In this document: positions 33,191 through 41,369 of the stretch, piece by piece
Position numbering within the stretch: the stretch's first letter is position 1
Layout: each line of letters begins with the position of its first letter
Notes under the pieces: generated by a model
Told to the model about the DNA's origin: nothing
The model's database searches: none
Seen by the model: the letters and a program-made list of their open reading frames with translations, nothing else
Assembly (NCBI GenBank): GCA_963705835.1
Contig: CAVPLC010000047.1
Coordinates: 1 to 64,000 of the forward strand
Direction: 5' to 3'
Origin: Palsa-504 sp963705835
Lineage (GTDB): Bacteria; Actinomycetota; Actinomycetes; Streptosporangiales; Streptosporangiaceae
DNA length: 64,000 nt
Translations under genes and position numbers: made by a program

Positions 33191-34060
33191 TCAGCCGGCC
33201 TCCTCGGGCGGGAACTCGGCCGGGTAGGGCTCGGCGAAGTCGGCGGAGCGGCTCACGGCGCGCCACTTGCGGTCCTCGGCCAGGAGCTGCTCATCGAGCA
33301 GGATCGACATCTCGGCCGCGGTCACGCCGAGCGGCAGGTGGTAGGGGATGTCGCGGCGCTTGGCCACCTGGACGAGAATCTCGGCCGCGCGTACGGGGTC
33401 GCCCGCGGGACCGTCCGGGTTCTGGCGTAGGCGCGTGTTGACCGCACCGACGGTCTCGGCGTAGGCCTCGGGGATGTCGCGGATGATCATCGAGGAGCCT
33501 GCCCAGTCGGTCTTGAAGCCACTCGGCTCGACGACGATCACCTTGACGCCGAACGGCGCGGTCTCGGCCTGGAGCACGCGGCTGAAGCCGTCGATGGCGA
33601 ATTTGGCGGCCTGGTAGGAGGCGATGCCGGGCGAGCCGCCGACGCGTCCGCCGACGGAGGAGAACTGCATGATCAGGCCACCGCCCTGTTCGCGGAGCAC
33701 GGGGACGGCCGCCTTGGAGACGTTGTAGACGCCCCAGAAGTTGGTCTCGAACTGGGCGCGGAAGTCAGCGTCGGTGGTGGTCTCGATGGGCGACACGTTC
33801 GCATAGCCGGCGTTGTTGACAATCACGTCGAGGCGGCCGAAGCGGCCGCGGGCCTCGGCGATGGCCGAGGCGGCGGCGGCCGGGTCGGTGACGTCGAGGG
33901 CGATGCGGTGGATGCTGTCGCCGTACTCGGCGCTGAGGTCGGCGAGCTGCTCGGGGCGGCGGGCGGTCGCGACGGCGAGGTCGCCGGCCTCGAGCGCGGC
34001 GCGCACGAGGGCGCGGCCGAAGCCGCGCGAGGAACCTGTGACGAACCAGACTTGTTTCAT
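33191..34060 (-). CDS. Short-chain dehydrogenase/reductase
   Basis: This 289-residue Rossmann protein has the cofactor motif TGSSRGFG, NNAG, the active-site Ser in MQFSSVGGRVGG and Tyr/Lys in SYQAAKF. It belongs to the classical SDRs that act on small carbonyl or hydroxyl compounds; the substrate is unknown. It is divergent from a TetR gene with a palindromic region between them, so it is probably under that repressor's control. Confidence 0.88.
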   Translation of the reverse strand: MKQVWFVTGSSRGFGRALVRAALEAGDLAVATARRPEQLADLSAEYGDSIHRIALDVTDPAAAASAIAEARGRFGRLDVIVNNAGYANVSPIETTTDADFRAQFETNFWGVYNVSKAAVPVLREQGGGLIMQFSSVGGRVGGSPGIASYQAAKFAIDGFSRVLQAETAPFGVKVIVVEPSGFKTDWAGSSMIIRDIPEAYAETVGAVNTRLRQNPDGPAGDPVRAAEILVQVAKRRDIPYHLPLGVTAAEMSILLDEQLLAEDRKWRAVSRSADFAEPYPAEFPPEEAG

Positions 34061-34070
34061 GCCAGTTAGT

Positions 34071-34108
34071 ACAACACAGTTTTGTTAATAACGCAACTCG
34101 GTTGTGTT
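34071..34108. promoter_or_regulatory. Putative TetR operator between the SDR and TetR genes
   Basis: The 59-base divergent gap is strongly AT-rich. AACACA at 34073-34078 is mirrored by TGTGTT at 34103-34108, and inner AACA/TTGTT-type boxes give a second, weaker symmetry. The position covers both promoters, as expected for a TetR repressor that controls itself and the SDR gene. Confidence 0.55.
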
Positions 34109-34119
34109 AGACTGGATTC

Positions 34120-34773
34120 ATGGCGGTGCCGGACTTCCAGCGGGCGCGTAGTACCGCAGCCAAGCAGCTGCGCGAGTCCGCGATCCTGGAGGCGGCCCGC
34201 GCGCTAGCGGCTGAGCGCGGCATCCGGCAGATCACGCTGACCGACATCGGCGAGGCGATCGGCATGCACAAGTCGGCGTTGCTGCGTTACTTCGAGACGC
34301 GGGAAGAGATCTTCCTGCGGCTGACCGCGGACGGGTGGCGCGAGTGGTCGACGGCGCTGCGCGCGGGGCTCGAGGAGCTCGCGGCTCCGACGCCGGCGGC
34401 CGTGGCCGGACGGTTCGCGAGCACGCTGGCGGCCCGCGGCTTGTTCTGCGACCTGCTGGCGCAGGCGCCGCTCAACCTGGAGCGCCACGTTTCGCTGGAC
34501 GCGGTGCGCGCCTTCAAGCTCGTCACCCTGGCCGAGGTCGACGCGATCGTGGCGGTGGTGCGGCGCCTGCTACCCGGGCTGACCGAGCGCGACGGCGTCG
34601 ACCTCATCGCGGCCGCGACCGCGATGTCGGGCGCATTCTGGCAGATGGCGACACCCGGGCCGCAGGTCGCCGCGCTTTACCGGAGCGACCCACGGCTCGC
34701 CCACGCGGTCGTCGACGTCGAACCGCGCGTCGCCCGGCTGCTGGAGGCCATGCTGGAGGGAATGCTCGCCTAG
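34120..34773 (+). CDS. TetR-family transcriptional regulator
   Basis: This 217-residue protein has an N-terminal TetR HTH (ILEAARALAAERGIRQITLTDIGEAIGMHKSALLRYFETREEIFLRL) and a helical ligand-binding domain. It is divergently placed with the SDR gene, which is its most likely target. Confidence 0.88.
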   Translation: MAVPDFQRARSTAAKQLRESAILEAARALAAERGIRQITLTDIGEAIGMHKSALLRYFETREEIFLRLTADGWREWSTALRAGLEELAAPTPAAVAGRFASTLAARGLFCDLLAQAPLNLERHVSLDAVRAFKLVTLAEVDAIVAVVRRLLPGLTERDGVDLIAAATAMSGAFWQMATPGPQVAALYRSDPRLAHAVVDVEPRVARLLEAMLEGMLA

Positions 34774-34795
34774 TCCTTGGCGCGGCCATGCGGTC

Positions 34796-35769
34796 TCAGA
34801 AGTCGGCGGCGGTGCCGGCGTTCAGGCGGGCGGCCTTCTCGTAGAGGTAGCTGGCGGCGGCCAGGTCTTCGGCGGCCACGCCGAGCGACTCGAACAGGGT
34901 GATCTCGTCGTCGCCGGCGCGGCCCTTCGCCTGGCCGGTCAGCAGCTCGCCGATCTCGGCGCGGACCGGGTTGACCATGCCCTCCTGCTGGGCCAGCAGG
35001 TAGTCCCCGGATTCGTTCTGCACGGACTCGCGGCTGTCGGCGAACAGCGCCGCCTCGGCCATGGTCGCGGTGTCGATCTCCCGGTCGCGGGGCACGCAGG
35101 CGCCGACCGCGTTGATGTGCGTGCCCGCGGCGAGCCATTCGCGGCGGAGCACCGGCTGCGGCGAGTTGGTGGCGGTCACCACGATGTCCGCGCCCTCGAC
35201 CGCGTCGCGGGCCTCGGCGTGCGCGTGACCGGCAGGCCCAGCTGCCCGGCCAGCGCCGCGGCGACCTGACGGGCCCGGGCCGGGTCACGTCCGGCCAGGC
35301 GGATCCCGGCGAGCGGCCTGGTCGCGGCGATGGCGTGCGCGTGCGCCTGGCCCTGGACGCCGGTGCCGATGATGGCCAGCTCCGCGGCACCGGGCCGGGC
35401 CAGCAGGTCGGTGGCCACCGCGGAGACGGCCGCGGTGCGGATCTCGGTCACCGCCGACGCGTTCACCAGCGCCAGCGGCTCACCGGTGGCCGCGTCGAAC
35501 AGCAGGACCCCGCCCTGGTGCGCGTCCTTGCCGATGGCCGGGTTGCCCGGCGTGATGCAGAGCGCCTTCAGCCCGTAGCCGATAGCCGGAGAGTAGGAGG
35601 GCATCAGCCCCATGAAGCCCGCCGCATCGCGCGGCCGGACAACCGTACGCAGCGGCTGCTGGATCTGGCCGCGGGCCAGGTCGGCCAGGGCCCGGCGCAT
35701 CAGGTCCGCGCACTCACCGTAGGGCAGCAGCTCGCGCACGTGGCGGCTGGCCAGGACGAGTATCTTCAC
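34796..35769 (-). CDS. Ornithine cyclodeaminase/mu-crystallin family protein, frameshifted
   Basis: Two frames make one protein of about 324 residues. The 5' frame starts at GTG 35769 (VKILVLASRHVRELL) and includes VVRPRDAAGFMGLMPSY and the NAD-binding LAIIGTGVQGQAHAHAIAA. Near 35215 the frame shifts by one base. The 3' frame, open from about 35210 to 34796, continues with IVVTATNSPQPVLRREWLAAGTHINAVGA and DEITLFESLGVAAEDLAAASYLYEKA. Family members reduce or deaminate amino or imino acids. Inserting one C in GTCACGCGCACGCC restores VTRHAEARDAVEGADIV. Confidence 0.75.
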
Positions 35770-35829
35770 GCGGGCCTCCAGGTGGTGAGCAATGCGCCGG
35801 GCGGGATCGAGGTAGCCAGGACCGTTCGG

Positions 35830-35835
35830 TATAGG
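35830..35835 (+). promoter_or_regulatory. -10 box for a probable leaderless transcript
   Basis: TATAGG at 35830-35835 is nine bases before the GTG start of the MBL gene and there is no Shine-Dalgarno sequence between them. The arrangement fits a leaderless mRNA, common in actinobacteria. No clear -35 box is seen. Confidence 0.5.
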
Positions 35836-35844
35836 GTTTGAAAA

Positions 35845-36507
35845 GTGACCTACACCGGAGACGTACGTGTCGGCGGTCCGTCCGACACCCGTGAAATCGA
35901 CGGCCTGACCGTGACCAAGATATCCGTGGGCCCCATGGACAACAACGCCTACCTGCTGCGCTGTGCCAGTACGGGTCAGGGCCTGCTGATCGACGCGGCG
36001 AATGAGGCGGGCCGGCTGATCGAGATGATCGGCGACACGCCGGTCGGCACGATCGTGACCACGCACCGGCACGCGGATCACTGGCAGGCCCTGCCCGAGG
36101 TGCAGAAGCACACCGGCGCGGAGGTGGTCGCGCACCCGGCCGACGCGGACTACCTGCCCGTCTCGGTCACGCACCGGGCCGAGCACGGGGAAACACTGAC
36201 GTTCGGGGACTGCGCGGTGTCCCTGATTCACCTGCGCGGGCACACGCCGGGCAGCATCGCGGTCCTGTACGACGCGGGCGGCCGGCTGGCCGCGGATCCG
36301 CACGTGTTCACGGGCGACTCGCTGTTCCCCGGCGGCGTGGGCAAGACCAACTCGCCGGAGGACTTCACCTCCCTGCTGACCGACGTGACCGACCGCCTGT
36401 TCACCCCGCTCCCCGACGCGACCTGGGTGTATCCGGGGCACGGCAAGGACACCACGCTCGGCGTCGAGCGGCCCCACCTCGAAGAGTGGCGCGCCCGCGG
36501 CTGGTGA
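35845..36507 (+). CDS. MBL-fold metallo-hydrolase (glyoxalase II-like)
   Basis: This 220-residue protein has the metallo-beta-lactamase motif HRHADHW (His74, His76, Asp78, His79) preceded by LLIDAANEAG, then HTPGSIAVLY, FTGDSLFPGGVGKTN and a C-terminal VYPGHGKDT, which supplies the remaining metal ligands. It likely hydrolyses thioesters or related substrates in the cytoplasm. It lies a few genes from uvrA, a neighbourhood I recall from other actinobacteria. Confidence 0.88.
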   Translation: MTYTGDVRVGGPSDTREIDGLTVTKISVGPMDNNAYLLRCASTGQGLLIDAANEAGRLIEMIGDTPVGTIVTTHRHADHWQALPEVQKHTGAEVVAHPADADYLPVSVTHRAEHGETLTFGDCAVSLIHLRGHTPGSIAVLYDAGGRLAADPHVFTGDSLFPGGVGKTNSPEDFTSLLTDVTDRLFTPLPDATWVYPGHGKDTTLGVERPHLEEWRARGW

Positions 36508-36518
36508 GCCCTGGTTCG

Positions 36519-37286
36519 TCAGGCCGAGTCGCGCTGTTTGGGACGGGCGGGGCGTGGCGGCATTGACGCGTTCGGGTCGGAGGCGCGGGCGACTCCGGCC
36601 TTGAGGCGGCCGAGCACCATCGCCCAGGCGTTCTCCATGAACTCCGCCTGGGCGGCGGTCTCGACGAGCTGGTGCACTTCGACGCGCGCGCCGTCGGCGT
36701 GCGGCCAGATCCTCAGGTAGCCGGTCATCTCGCCGCCGGGGACGGGGATGTTGTCGTCCTCGAAATCCCAGCGCATCACGATCAGCTCCGGCGGGCAGAC
36801 GAGCTCGTACCAGCCGCGCACGTTCGTCCCCCACTCCAGGGTGCAGGCGAAACGCCCGCCGGTGATCGAGACGGGCACGCCGAGCCAGCGGGAGTAGACG
36901 GCGGGATCGGTGAAGGCGGCGAAGGTCACCGCCTGGTCGGTGGCGACAACCGTGCTGGCCACCACCACCGGCTGGGTGCGGACGTCGGATGAGGCTCGCT
37001 CGGGAGAGTCGTCGGCGTTGATCCACTTGCCGGGGCTGCCGAGCGCGGCGTGCAGGCCGCGGAGTGCCTCGTGGCGGGCCCGGTAGCGGCGCGAGGTGCC
37101 GACCGCGGTGGCCGCGGCCAGGCCCGCCTCGCGCAGGACCGCCAGGTGCTGGGAGATCGTCGGCTTGGTCACCGGGAAGGCGGCCGCGATCTCGCCTGCC
37201 GAAAGCTCGCGATCCCAGATCAGGCCCAGGATCTCGCGCCGGACCGGCGAGGCCAGTGCCGCCAGCACCTTCTGGATGTCCCGCAA
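36519..37286 (-). CDS. ArsR-type HTH fused to SRPBCC (AHSA1-like) domain
   Basis: This 255-residue protein has an ArsR winged HTH (about 1-75: IQKVLAALASPVRREILGLIWDRELSAGEIAAAFPVTKPTISQHLAVLREAGL) followed by a START/SRPBCC ligand-binding domain (about 108-235: VVASTVVATDQAVTFAAFTDPAVYSRWLG). The CxC metal motif of true arsenic sensors is absent, so a hydrophobic ligand held in the SRPBCC cavity is the more likely effector. It is divergent from the MDMPI/DinB gene at 37404. Confidence 0.85.
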   Translation of the reverse strand: MRDIQKVLAALASPVRREILGLIWDRELSAGEIAAAFPVTKPTISQHLAVLREAGLAAATAVGTSRRYRARHEALRGLHAALGSPGKWINADDSPERASSDVRTQPVVVASTVVATDQAVTFAAFTDPAVYSRWLGVPVSITGGRFACTLEWGTNVRGWYELVCPPELIVMRWDFEDDNIPVPGGEMTGYLRIWPHADGARVEVHQLVETAAQAEFMENAWAMVLGRLKAGVARASDPNASMPPRPARPKQRDSA

Positions 37287-37403
37287 CCTTGCCTCCCGTC
37301 GCCTGCCAACTATACGATTAACCGCTGATTCGGCACTTGGCTAATTTGGCCATAACCGAACAATACGGGCAGGTGGCATCGCTGCCGCCTGAGGGGAGAA
37401 TTC

Positions 37404-38021
37404 ATGGACATCTGGCCGACGATCCACGCCGAACGCAGGGCGCTCGCGACCGACCTGCACGGCGTGACCGGCGAGCAGTGGGACACGTCCTCGCTGTGCA
37501 CCCAGTGGACCGTGCGCGACGTGCTCGCCCACATGACCTCGGCCGCGACGCTTACTCCGCCGGCGTTCTTCGCCAGGCTGATCGGTTCCGGGTTCAGCTT
37601 CGACAAGGTACAGGAAGGCGGCGTCGCCGCGCAGCGTGGCGCCTCCCCCGCAGAGACCATGGCCCACTTCGAGGGCGTGCTGACCTCGGTCAAGCACCCG
37701 CCGGGCCCGACGCCCACCTGGCTCGGCGAGACGATCGTGCACTCCGAGGACATCCGCAGGCCGCTCGGGATCAAGCACGCCTATCCGACCGAGGCCGTGG
37801 TCACGGTCGCGGACTTCTTCAAGGGGTCGAACCTGCTCATCGGCAGCAAGCGCCGGATCGACGGCCTGACGCTCCTCGCCACCGACGCCGAGTGGTCGCA
37901 CGGCACCGGTCCCGAGGTCGCGGGGCCGATCCTGTCCCTGGTCATGGCCATGACCGGGCGCAAGGCGGTCCTCGACGACCTCAGCGGCGAGGGCGTGTCG
38001 ACGCTGCGCTCGCGCGACTAG
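37404..38021 (+). CDS. MDMPI/DinB-type (TIGR03083) protein
   Basis: This 205-residue protein has a DinB four-helix fold with the signature CTQWTVRDVLAHMTSAATL and, later, GETIVHSEDIRRPLG with conserved His residues for metal. Such proteins often use mycothiol as cofactor. GAGGGGAG precedes the ATG at 37404. The divergent ArsR-SRPBCC gene probably regulates it. Confidence 0.8.
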   Translation: MDIWPTIHAERRALATDLHGVTGEQWDTSSLCTQWTVRDVLAHMTSAATLTPPAFFARLIGSGFSFDKVQEGGVAAQRGASPAETMAHFEGVLTSVKHPPGPTPTWLGETIVHSEDIRRPLGIKHAYPTEAVVTVADFFKGSNLLIGSKRRIDGLTLLATDAEWSHGTGPEVAGPILSLVMAMTGRKAVLDDLSGEGVSTLRSRD

Positions 38022-38070
38022 CGGGGCGCAGCGGTAGGCAGGAAACGCCGACACTAGCACCTATCCGTCC

Positions 38071-38102
38071 AGCCCGGTGGACATCATGATGTCCACCGGG
38101 CT
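38071..38102. promoter_or_regulatory. 32-bp perfect palindrome upstream of a small two-gene module
   Basis: Bases 38071-38086 are exactly complementary to 38087-38102; the centre is ATCATGAT and the arms begin AGCCCGGTGGACAT. A short T-run (GGTTTTATT) follows, and the GTG of the next gene is at 38114. It may terminate the preceding MDMPI gene, act as an autoregulatory operator of the small genes, or both. Confidence 0.75.
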
Positions 38103-38113
38103 AAGGTTTTATT

Positions 38114-38347
38114 GTGTTAACCACCTACCAGGAGCTTCGCGACCGCATTTACGAGATGGCACGGCGGCATGGATACCGGCCCGACTGGGTCGAGTCAACC
38201 CGGTCAGTGCGGTTGCTCCTGCTCTATGACGGCAACCATGTCGTCGTGGCAAGGACAACTGTTCCAGTCCGGGACATCACCATGGCCAAGCTGCATCGTC
38301 TACGCGATGACCTGGCCCCCGTTTTCGGTGGAGAGTGGATGGAATGA
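38114..38347 (+). CDS. Small protein, first gene of a toxin-antitoxin-like pair
   Basis: This 77-residue protein starts at GTG 38114. It begins with a helix (TYQELRDRIYEMARRHGYRP), then a beta stretch VRLLLLYDGNHVVVARTTVPV and a final helix (ITMAKLHRLRDDLAPVFGG). The helix-strand-strand-helix order resembles HicA-like double-stranded-RNA-binding folds, but the HicA GSH histidine is missing, so the identity is open. Its TGA overlaps the ATG of the next gene (ATGA). Composition is less GC-rich than the neighbours. Confidence 0.6.
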   Translation: MLTTYQELRDRIYEMARRHGYRPDWVESTRSVRLLLLYDGNHVVVARTTVPVRDITMAKLHRLRDDLAPVFGGEWME

Positions 38348-38772
38348 GCGGATCTGCGATCAATCTGGTCGTACACGTCAAGCGCGAGCAGACGGTCGAT
38401 ACCAGCGCCTGGGTATGGACGGCGCTTCCGCAGGGGTATCCCGGGAGCGCGGGCGGCCGAAGCATCGCCGAACTACATGAAGAAGTCGAGGCGCTAAAGC
38501 ATTTCATCACCGGTGCGGACCCAACAACGCAGATCGTCGTCGATTACGTCTACGAAGTGCCGGGCCTTTCCAGCGAGATTCTCATCGATTACCATCACGG
38601 ACGGTCCCGCAGGGACGAGGCAGCGGCAGAACTCCGTCGCGCTAATGACGAACTCGGCAGCAAGGCACGGACCATGGCTTCCGCGCTTCGCGCCGCTGGC
38701 TTGTCGGTTCGCGACAGTGCCGCCGTCATGGATCTGTCCAAGTCCAGGTTCGAGCAACTATGCCAAGGCTAA
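38344..38772 (+). CDS. HicB-like protein with C-terminal helix-turn-helix
   Basis: This 142-residue protein starts at ATG 38344, overlapping the previous stop. The N-terminal half (INLVVHVKREQTVDTSAWVWTALPQGYPGSAGGRSIAELHEEVEALKHFI) has the strand plus G-rich turn plus helix order of HicB antitoxins. The C-terminal part (ELGSKARTMASALRAAGLSVRDSAAVMDLSKSRFEQL) looks like a DNA-binding HTH. It is a plausible antitoxin and autorepressor acting at the 32-bp palindrome. The assignment rests on pattern, not on clear homology. Confidence 0.55.
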   Translation: MSGSAINLVVHVKREQTVDTSAWVWTALPQGYPGSAGGRSIAELHEEVEALKHFITGADPTTQIVVDYVYEVPGLSSEILIDYHHGRSRRDEAAAELRRANDELGSKARTMASALRAAGLSVRDSAAVMDLSKSRFEQLCQG

Positions 38773-38784
38773 ACCGCTGAGGCA

Positions 38785-39414
38785 CTAATCCCCGAGAGTG
38801 CACGGCATAGAGCTAGCGGACTGCGGGATTTCAGCTTGGCTGGCACCTTTTCGGCTGAACAGGGGGACGAAGATGTGCGCGAGGGGGCCGATGGCGGCCG
38901 CGTAGACCAGGGTGCCGATGCCGACCGTGCCGCCGAGGAGCCAGCCGATCAGCAGCACGGTGGCCTCGATCCCGGTGCGTACCAGGCGCAGCGAGTGACC
39001 GCGGGCCGCGAACCCGGTCATCAGCCCGTCGCGCGGCCCGGGCCCGAGGCCCGCGCCGATGTACATGCCGGTGGCCACGCCGTTCAGCGCCACCGCGGAG
39101 ACCATCACCGCGGCGCGGACCGGGAGCGAGTGCGGCGGCGAGACGACGGCCAGGACCACGTCGATGACCGCCCCGATCACCACCACGTTGCACAGCGTGC
39201 CGAGGCCGGGGCGCTGGCGCAGCGGGATCCACAGCAGCAGCACCGCCGCGCCCACGATGATCACCCAGGTCCCGGTGGGCACGCCGGTCCGCCGGGACAG
39301 GCCCTGGTGCAGGACATCCCACGGATCCAGGCCCAGCCCGGCCAGCAGCAGCATGGAGTCGCTGATCCCGTAAAGGAGCAGCCCGGCGAACAGCTGGACG
39401 AGACGGCGCGGCAT
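38785..39414 (-). CDS. YczE/YyaS-like integral membrane protein
   Basis: This 209-residue protein has five membrane segments and the family's features: LVQLFAGLLLYGISDSMLLLAGLGLDPWDVLHQG near the start and ALNGVATGMYIGAGLGPGPRDGLMTGFAAR in the middle. YczE relatives are thought to be transporters or membrane partners of cytoplasmic enzymes, with poorly known substrates. It ends 12 bases from the convergent HicB-like gene. Confidence 0.8.
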   Translation of the reverse strand: MPRRLVQLFAGLLLYGISDSMLLLAGLGLDPWDVLHQGLSRRTGVPTGTWVIIVGAAVLLLWIPLRQRPGLGTLCNVVVIGAVIDVVLAVVSPPHSLPVRAAVMVSAVALNGVATGMYIGAGLGPGPRDGLMTGFAARGHSLRLVRTGIEATVLLIGWLLGGTVGIGTLVYAAAIGPLAHIFVPLFSRKGASQAEIPQSASSMPCTLGD

Positions 39415-39464
39415 GCCGCTACCATCGCAGGATTGGCTCTATATCAGTAGTGCCAGTTGAGGCA

Positions 39465-40925
39465 TCATTGGCTGTTATTCGGCGGGACGGTGGCGGGGCG
39501 CAGCAGCACGGCGGTCAGCGCGGCGGCGCCGAAGAGCGCCGCCCCGGACACCCACATCGCGGCGTGCAGTCCGGTCACGAAGCCCCGGGGCCCGCCCGCC
39601 GCGGCCCGCGCATCGATGATCGCGCCGAGCACCGCGACTCCCAGCACCTGGCCGAACTGGCGGAGCGCGTTGTGCACGGCCGAGGCCATCCCGGCCCGGT
39701 CCGCGCCGACCGCCGACACCGCCACCTGGGTCATCGGCGTCAGGCACAGTCCCACGCCCGCGCCGGCCACCGCGAAATCCCACCAGATCTCCCCCGCGCC
39801 GGTGCGCGTGCCGAGCCGCAGCAGGCCGAGCATGGCCGCGCCCGCGGCGACCAGGCCGGCGAGCATGGGCCAGCGCGGGCCCACCCGGCCGACGAGCCGT
39901 CCGGACAGCGGCGCGGTGATGGCGAACGACACGCCCAGGACTGACACCTGGAGGCCCGCACCGACCGGGGACAATCCCCTGACCTGCTGGAAATACGCGC
40001 TGAAGAACACGATCGCGCCGATGAACGCGAAGAAGACGACCAACGCGGCGACGTTGGCGGCGGTGAACGCGGGACGGCGGAACAGCGTGACGTCGATGGC
40101 TGGCGCGTCGGCCCGCCGCTCCCGCGCCACGAGCCCGGCCAGCGCGCAGGCGCTGACCGCGAATCCGGCCAGGACCAGCGGGGACGTCCAGCCGAGCGGG
40201 TCGCCTTCGATCAGGGCGAACGCGATCGCGGCGATGCCGGCTGAGCCCAGGACCGTGCCCGCCCAGTCCAGGCGGCGGGCGACGGCCACCCGGTCCAGGC
40301 GGGGCACGGACCGCGCGGCGATCAGCAGCAGTACCGCGGCCAGCGGCACGTTGAACCCGAATACCCAGCGCCAGCCCAGGTGCGCGGCGATGAGCCCGCC
40401 GACCACGGGCCCGGCCGCCATCCCGAGGCCGGAACCGGTGGACCACAGGCCGATGGCTTGCGCGCGGCGGCGTTCGTCGTCGAAGAGCGCCCGGATGATG
40501 GTCAGGCTGCCCGGCACCAGGAGCACCGGGCCCAGGCCCTGCAGCACCCGGGCGGCCAGGAGCCAGCCGGTGGACAGCGCCAGGCTGTCGGCCAGGGACC
40601 CGGCTCCGAACAGGGCGAGGCCGAGCAGGAACATGCCCTTGCGGCCGCGGCGGTCACCGATCGTCCCGCCCACGACCAGCAGCGCCGAGTACACGATCAC
40701 GTAGGCGTCGACGATCCACAGCAGGCTGGCCGGGCCGGTGTGCAGGCCCGCCCCTATGGCCGGCAGCGCCACGCTGACCACGGTGGTCGACATCACCGCC
40801 AGGAACTGCGACCCGGCCAGCACCGCGACGGCCAGCCACGGGGCACGGCTCGCGGCCGACGGCCCGCGCCCGGCTTCGTGAGGGGCCGGGGCACGCGGGC
40901 CGGACTCGGTCTGCGGGCTGGTCAT
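39465..40925 (-). CDS. EmrB/QacA-type (DHA2, 14-TM) MFS drug transporter
   Basis: This 486-residue protein has about 14 membrane helices and DHA2 motifs: QFLAVMSTTVVSVALPAIGAGL in helix 1, LVVGGTIGDRRGRKGMFLLG between helices 2 and 3, and GLGMAAGPVVGGLIAAHLGWRWVFGFNVPLA for helix 5. It would export drugs or metabolites with protons. The ATG overlaps the stop of the NTF2-like gene (ATGA), and a LysR gene lies divergently upstream of that pair. Confidence 0.9.
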   Translation of the reverse strand: MTSPQTESGPRAPAPHEAGRGPSAASRAPWLAVAVLAGSQFLAVMSTTVVSVALPAIGAGLHTGPASLLWIVDAYVIVYSALLVVGGTIGDRRGRKGMFLLGLALFGAGSLADSLALSTGWLLAARVLQGLGPVLLVPGSLTIIRALFDDERRRAQAIGLWSTGSGLGMAAGPVVGGLIAAHLGWRWVFGFNVPLAAVLLLIAARSVPRLDRVAVARRLDWAGTVLGSAGIAAIAFALIEGDPLGWTSPLVLAGFAVSACALAGLVARERRADAPAIDVTLFRRPAFTAANVAALVVFFAFIGAIVFFSAYFQQVRGLSPVGAGLQVSVLGVSFAITAPLSGRLVGRVGPRWPMLAGLVAAGAAMLGLLRLGTRTGAGEIWWDFAVAGAGVGLCLTPMTQVAVSAVGADRAGMASAVHNALRQFGQVLGVAVLGAIIDARAAAGGPRGFVTGLHAAMWVSGAALFGAAALTAVLLRPATVPPNNSQ

Positions 40926-41277
40926 TGCCCGCCCGCGATGCCCCTGGGGTCGAAGGCCACCCGGATGCGGGTGATCTTGCCGCCGGTACCTGCATCCAGT
41001 TCGCGACGGGTACCGGCTCGGCCACGCTGGTCGCCATGTCGTACCAGGTCAGCACGTCGGGCCCGTCGGTGAAGACCTTCCGGATCTCGATGCCGGTCAT
41101 GATCCGCGACAGTCCCTCGAGGCCTCGCAGGCACTCGTCAACGCCCGTGACCTGGCCGAGCGCCCCGGCGAATTCGACGTCGTCGGCGAGCACCGAGCGC
41201 AGCCGCGCGAAATCCCTCGCCTGCCAGGCTTCGAAGTAGATGGCGGCCGCCTTGGCCGCGCTGTCGTCGTGGGCCAT
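40922..41277 (-). CDS. NTF2/SnoaL-like protein, frameshifted near its C-terminus
   Basis: The ATG at 41277 starts AAKAAAIYFEAWQARDFARLRSVLADDVEFAGALG, a typical NTF2-like cone-fold N-terminus. The frame runs to ANWMQV near 40990, then a one-base indel (GTACC where GTGACC or similar is expected) breaks it. The correct ending, GGKITRIRVAFDPRGIAGGQ, follows in another frame and stops at 40922, overlapping the MFS start. The restored protein has about 118 residues. Read without correction it would run far into the MFS gene. Confidence 0.72.
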
Positions 41278-41369
41278 GGTCGTACTCCCTTCTGTTGCCT
41301 CTTCCAGCCTGCTGAGCGATCCATCAGAAGTCCAAGACATAATTTGACTAGTTACTAGAATCATTGGTT

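Noticed and set aside
25378..38500. Search for CRISPR arrays and cas genes
   Set aside because: The tandem repeats in the window have no unique spacers of regular length, and no Cas protein is encoded; TnpB at 49330 belongs to an insertion sequence.
40654..40985. Extension of the NTF2-like protein deep into the MFS gene
   Set aside because: It results from the frameshift near 40985; the proper C-terminus ends at 40922 in another frame.
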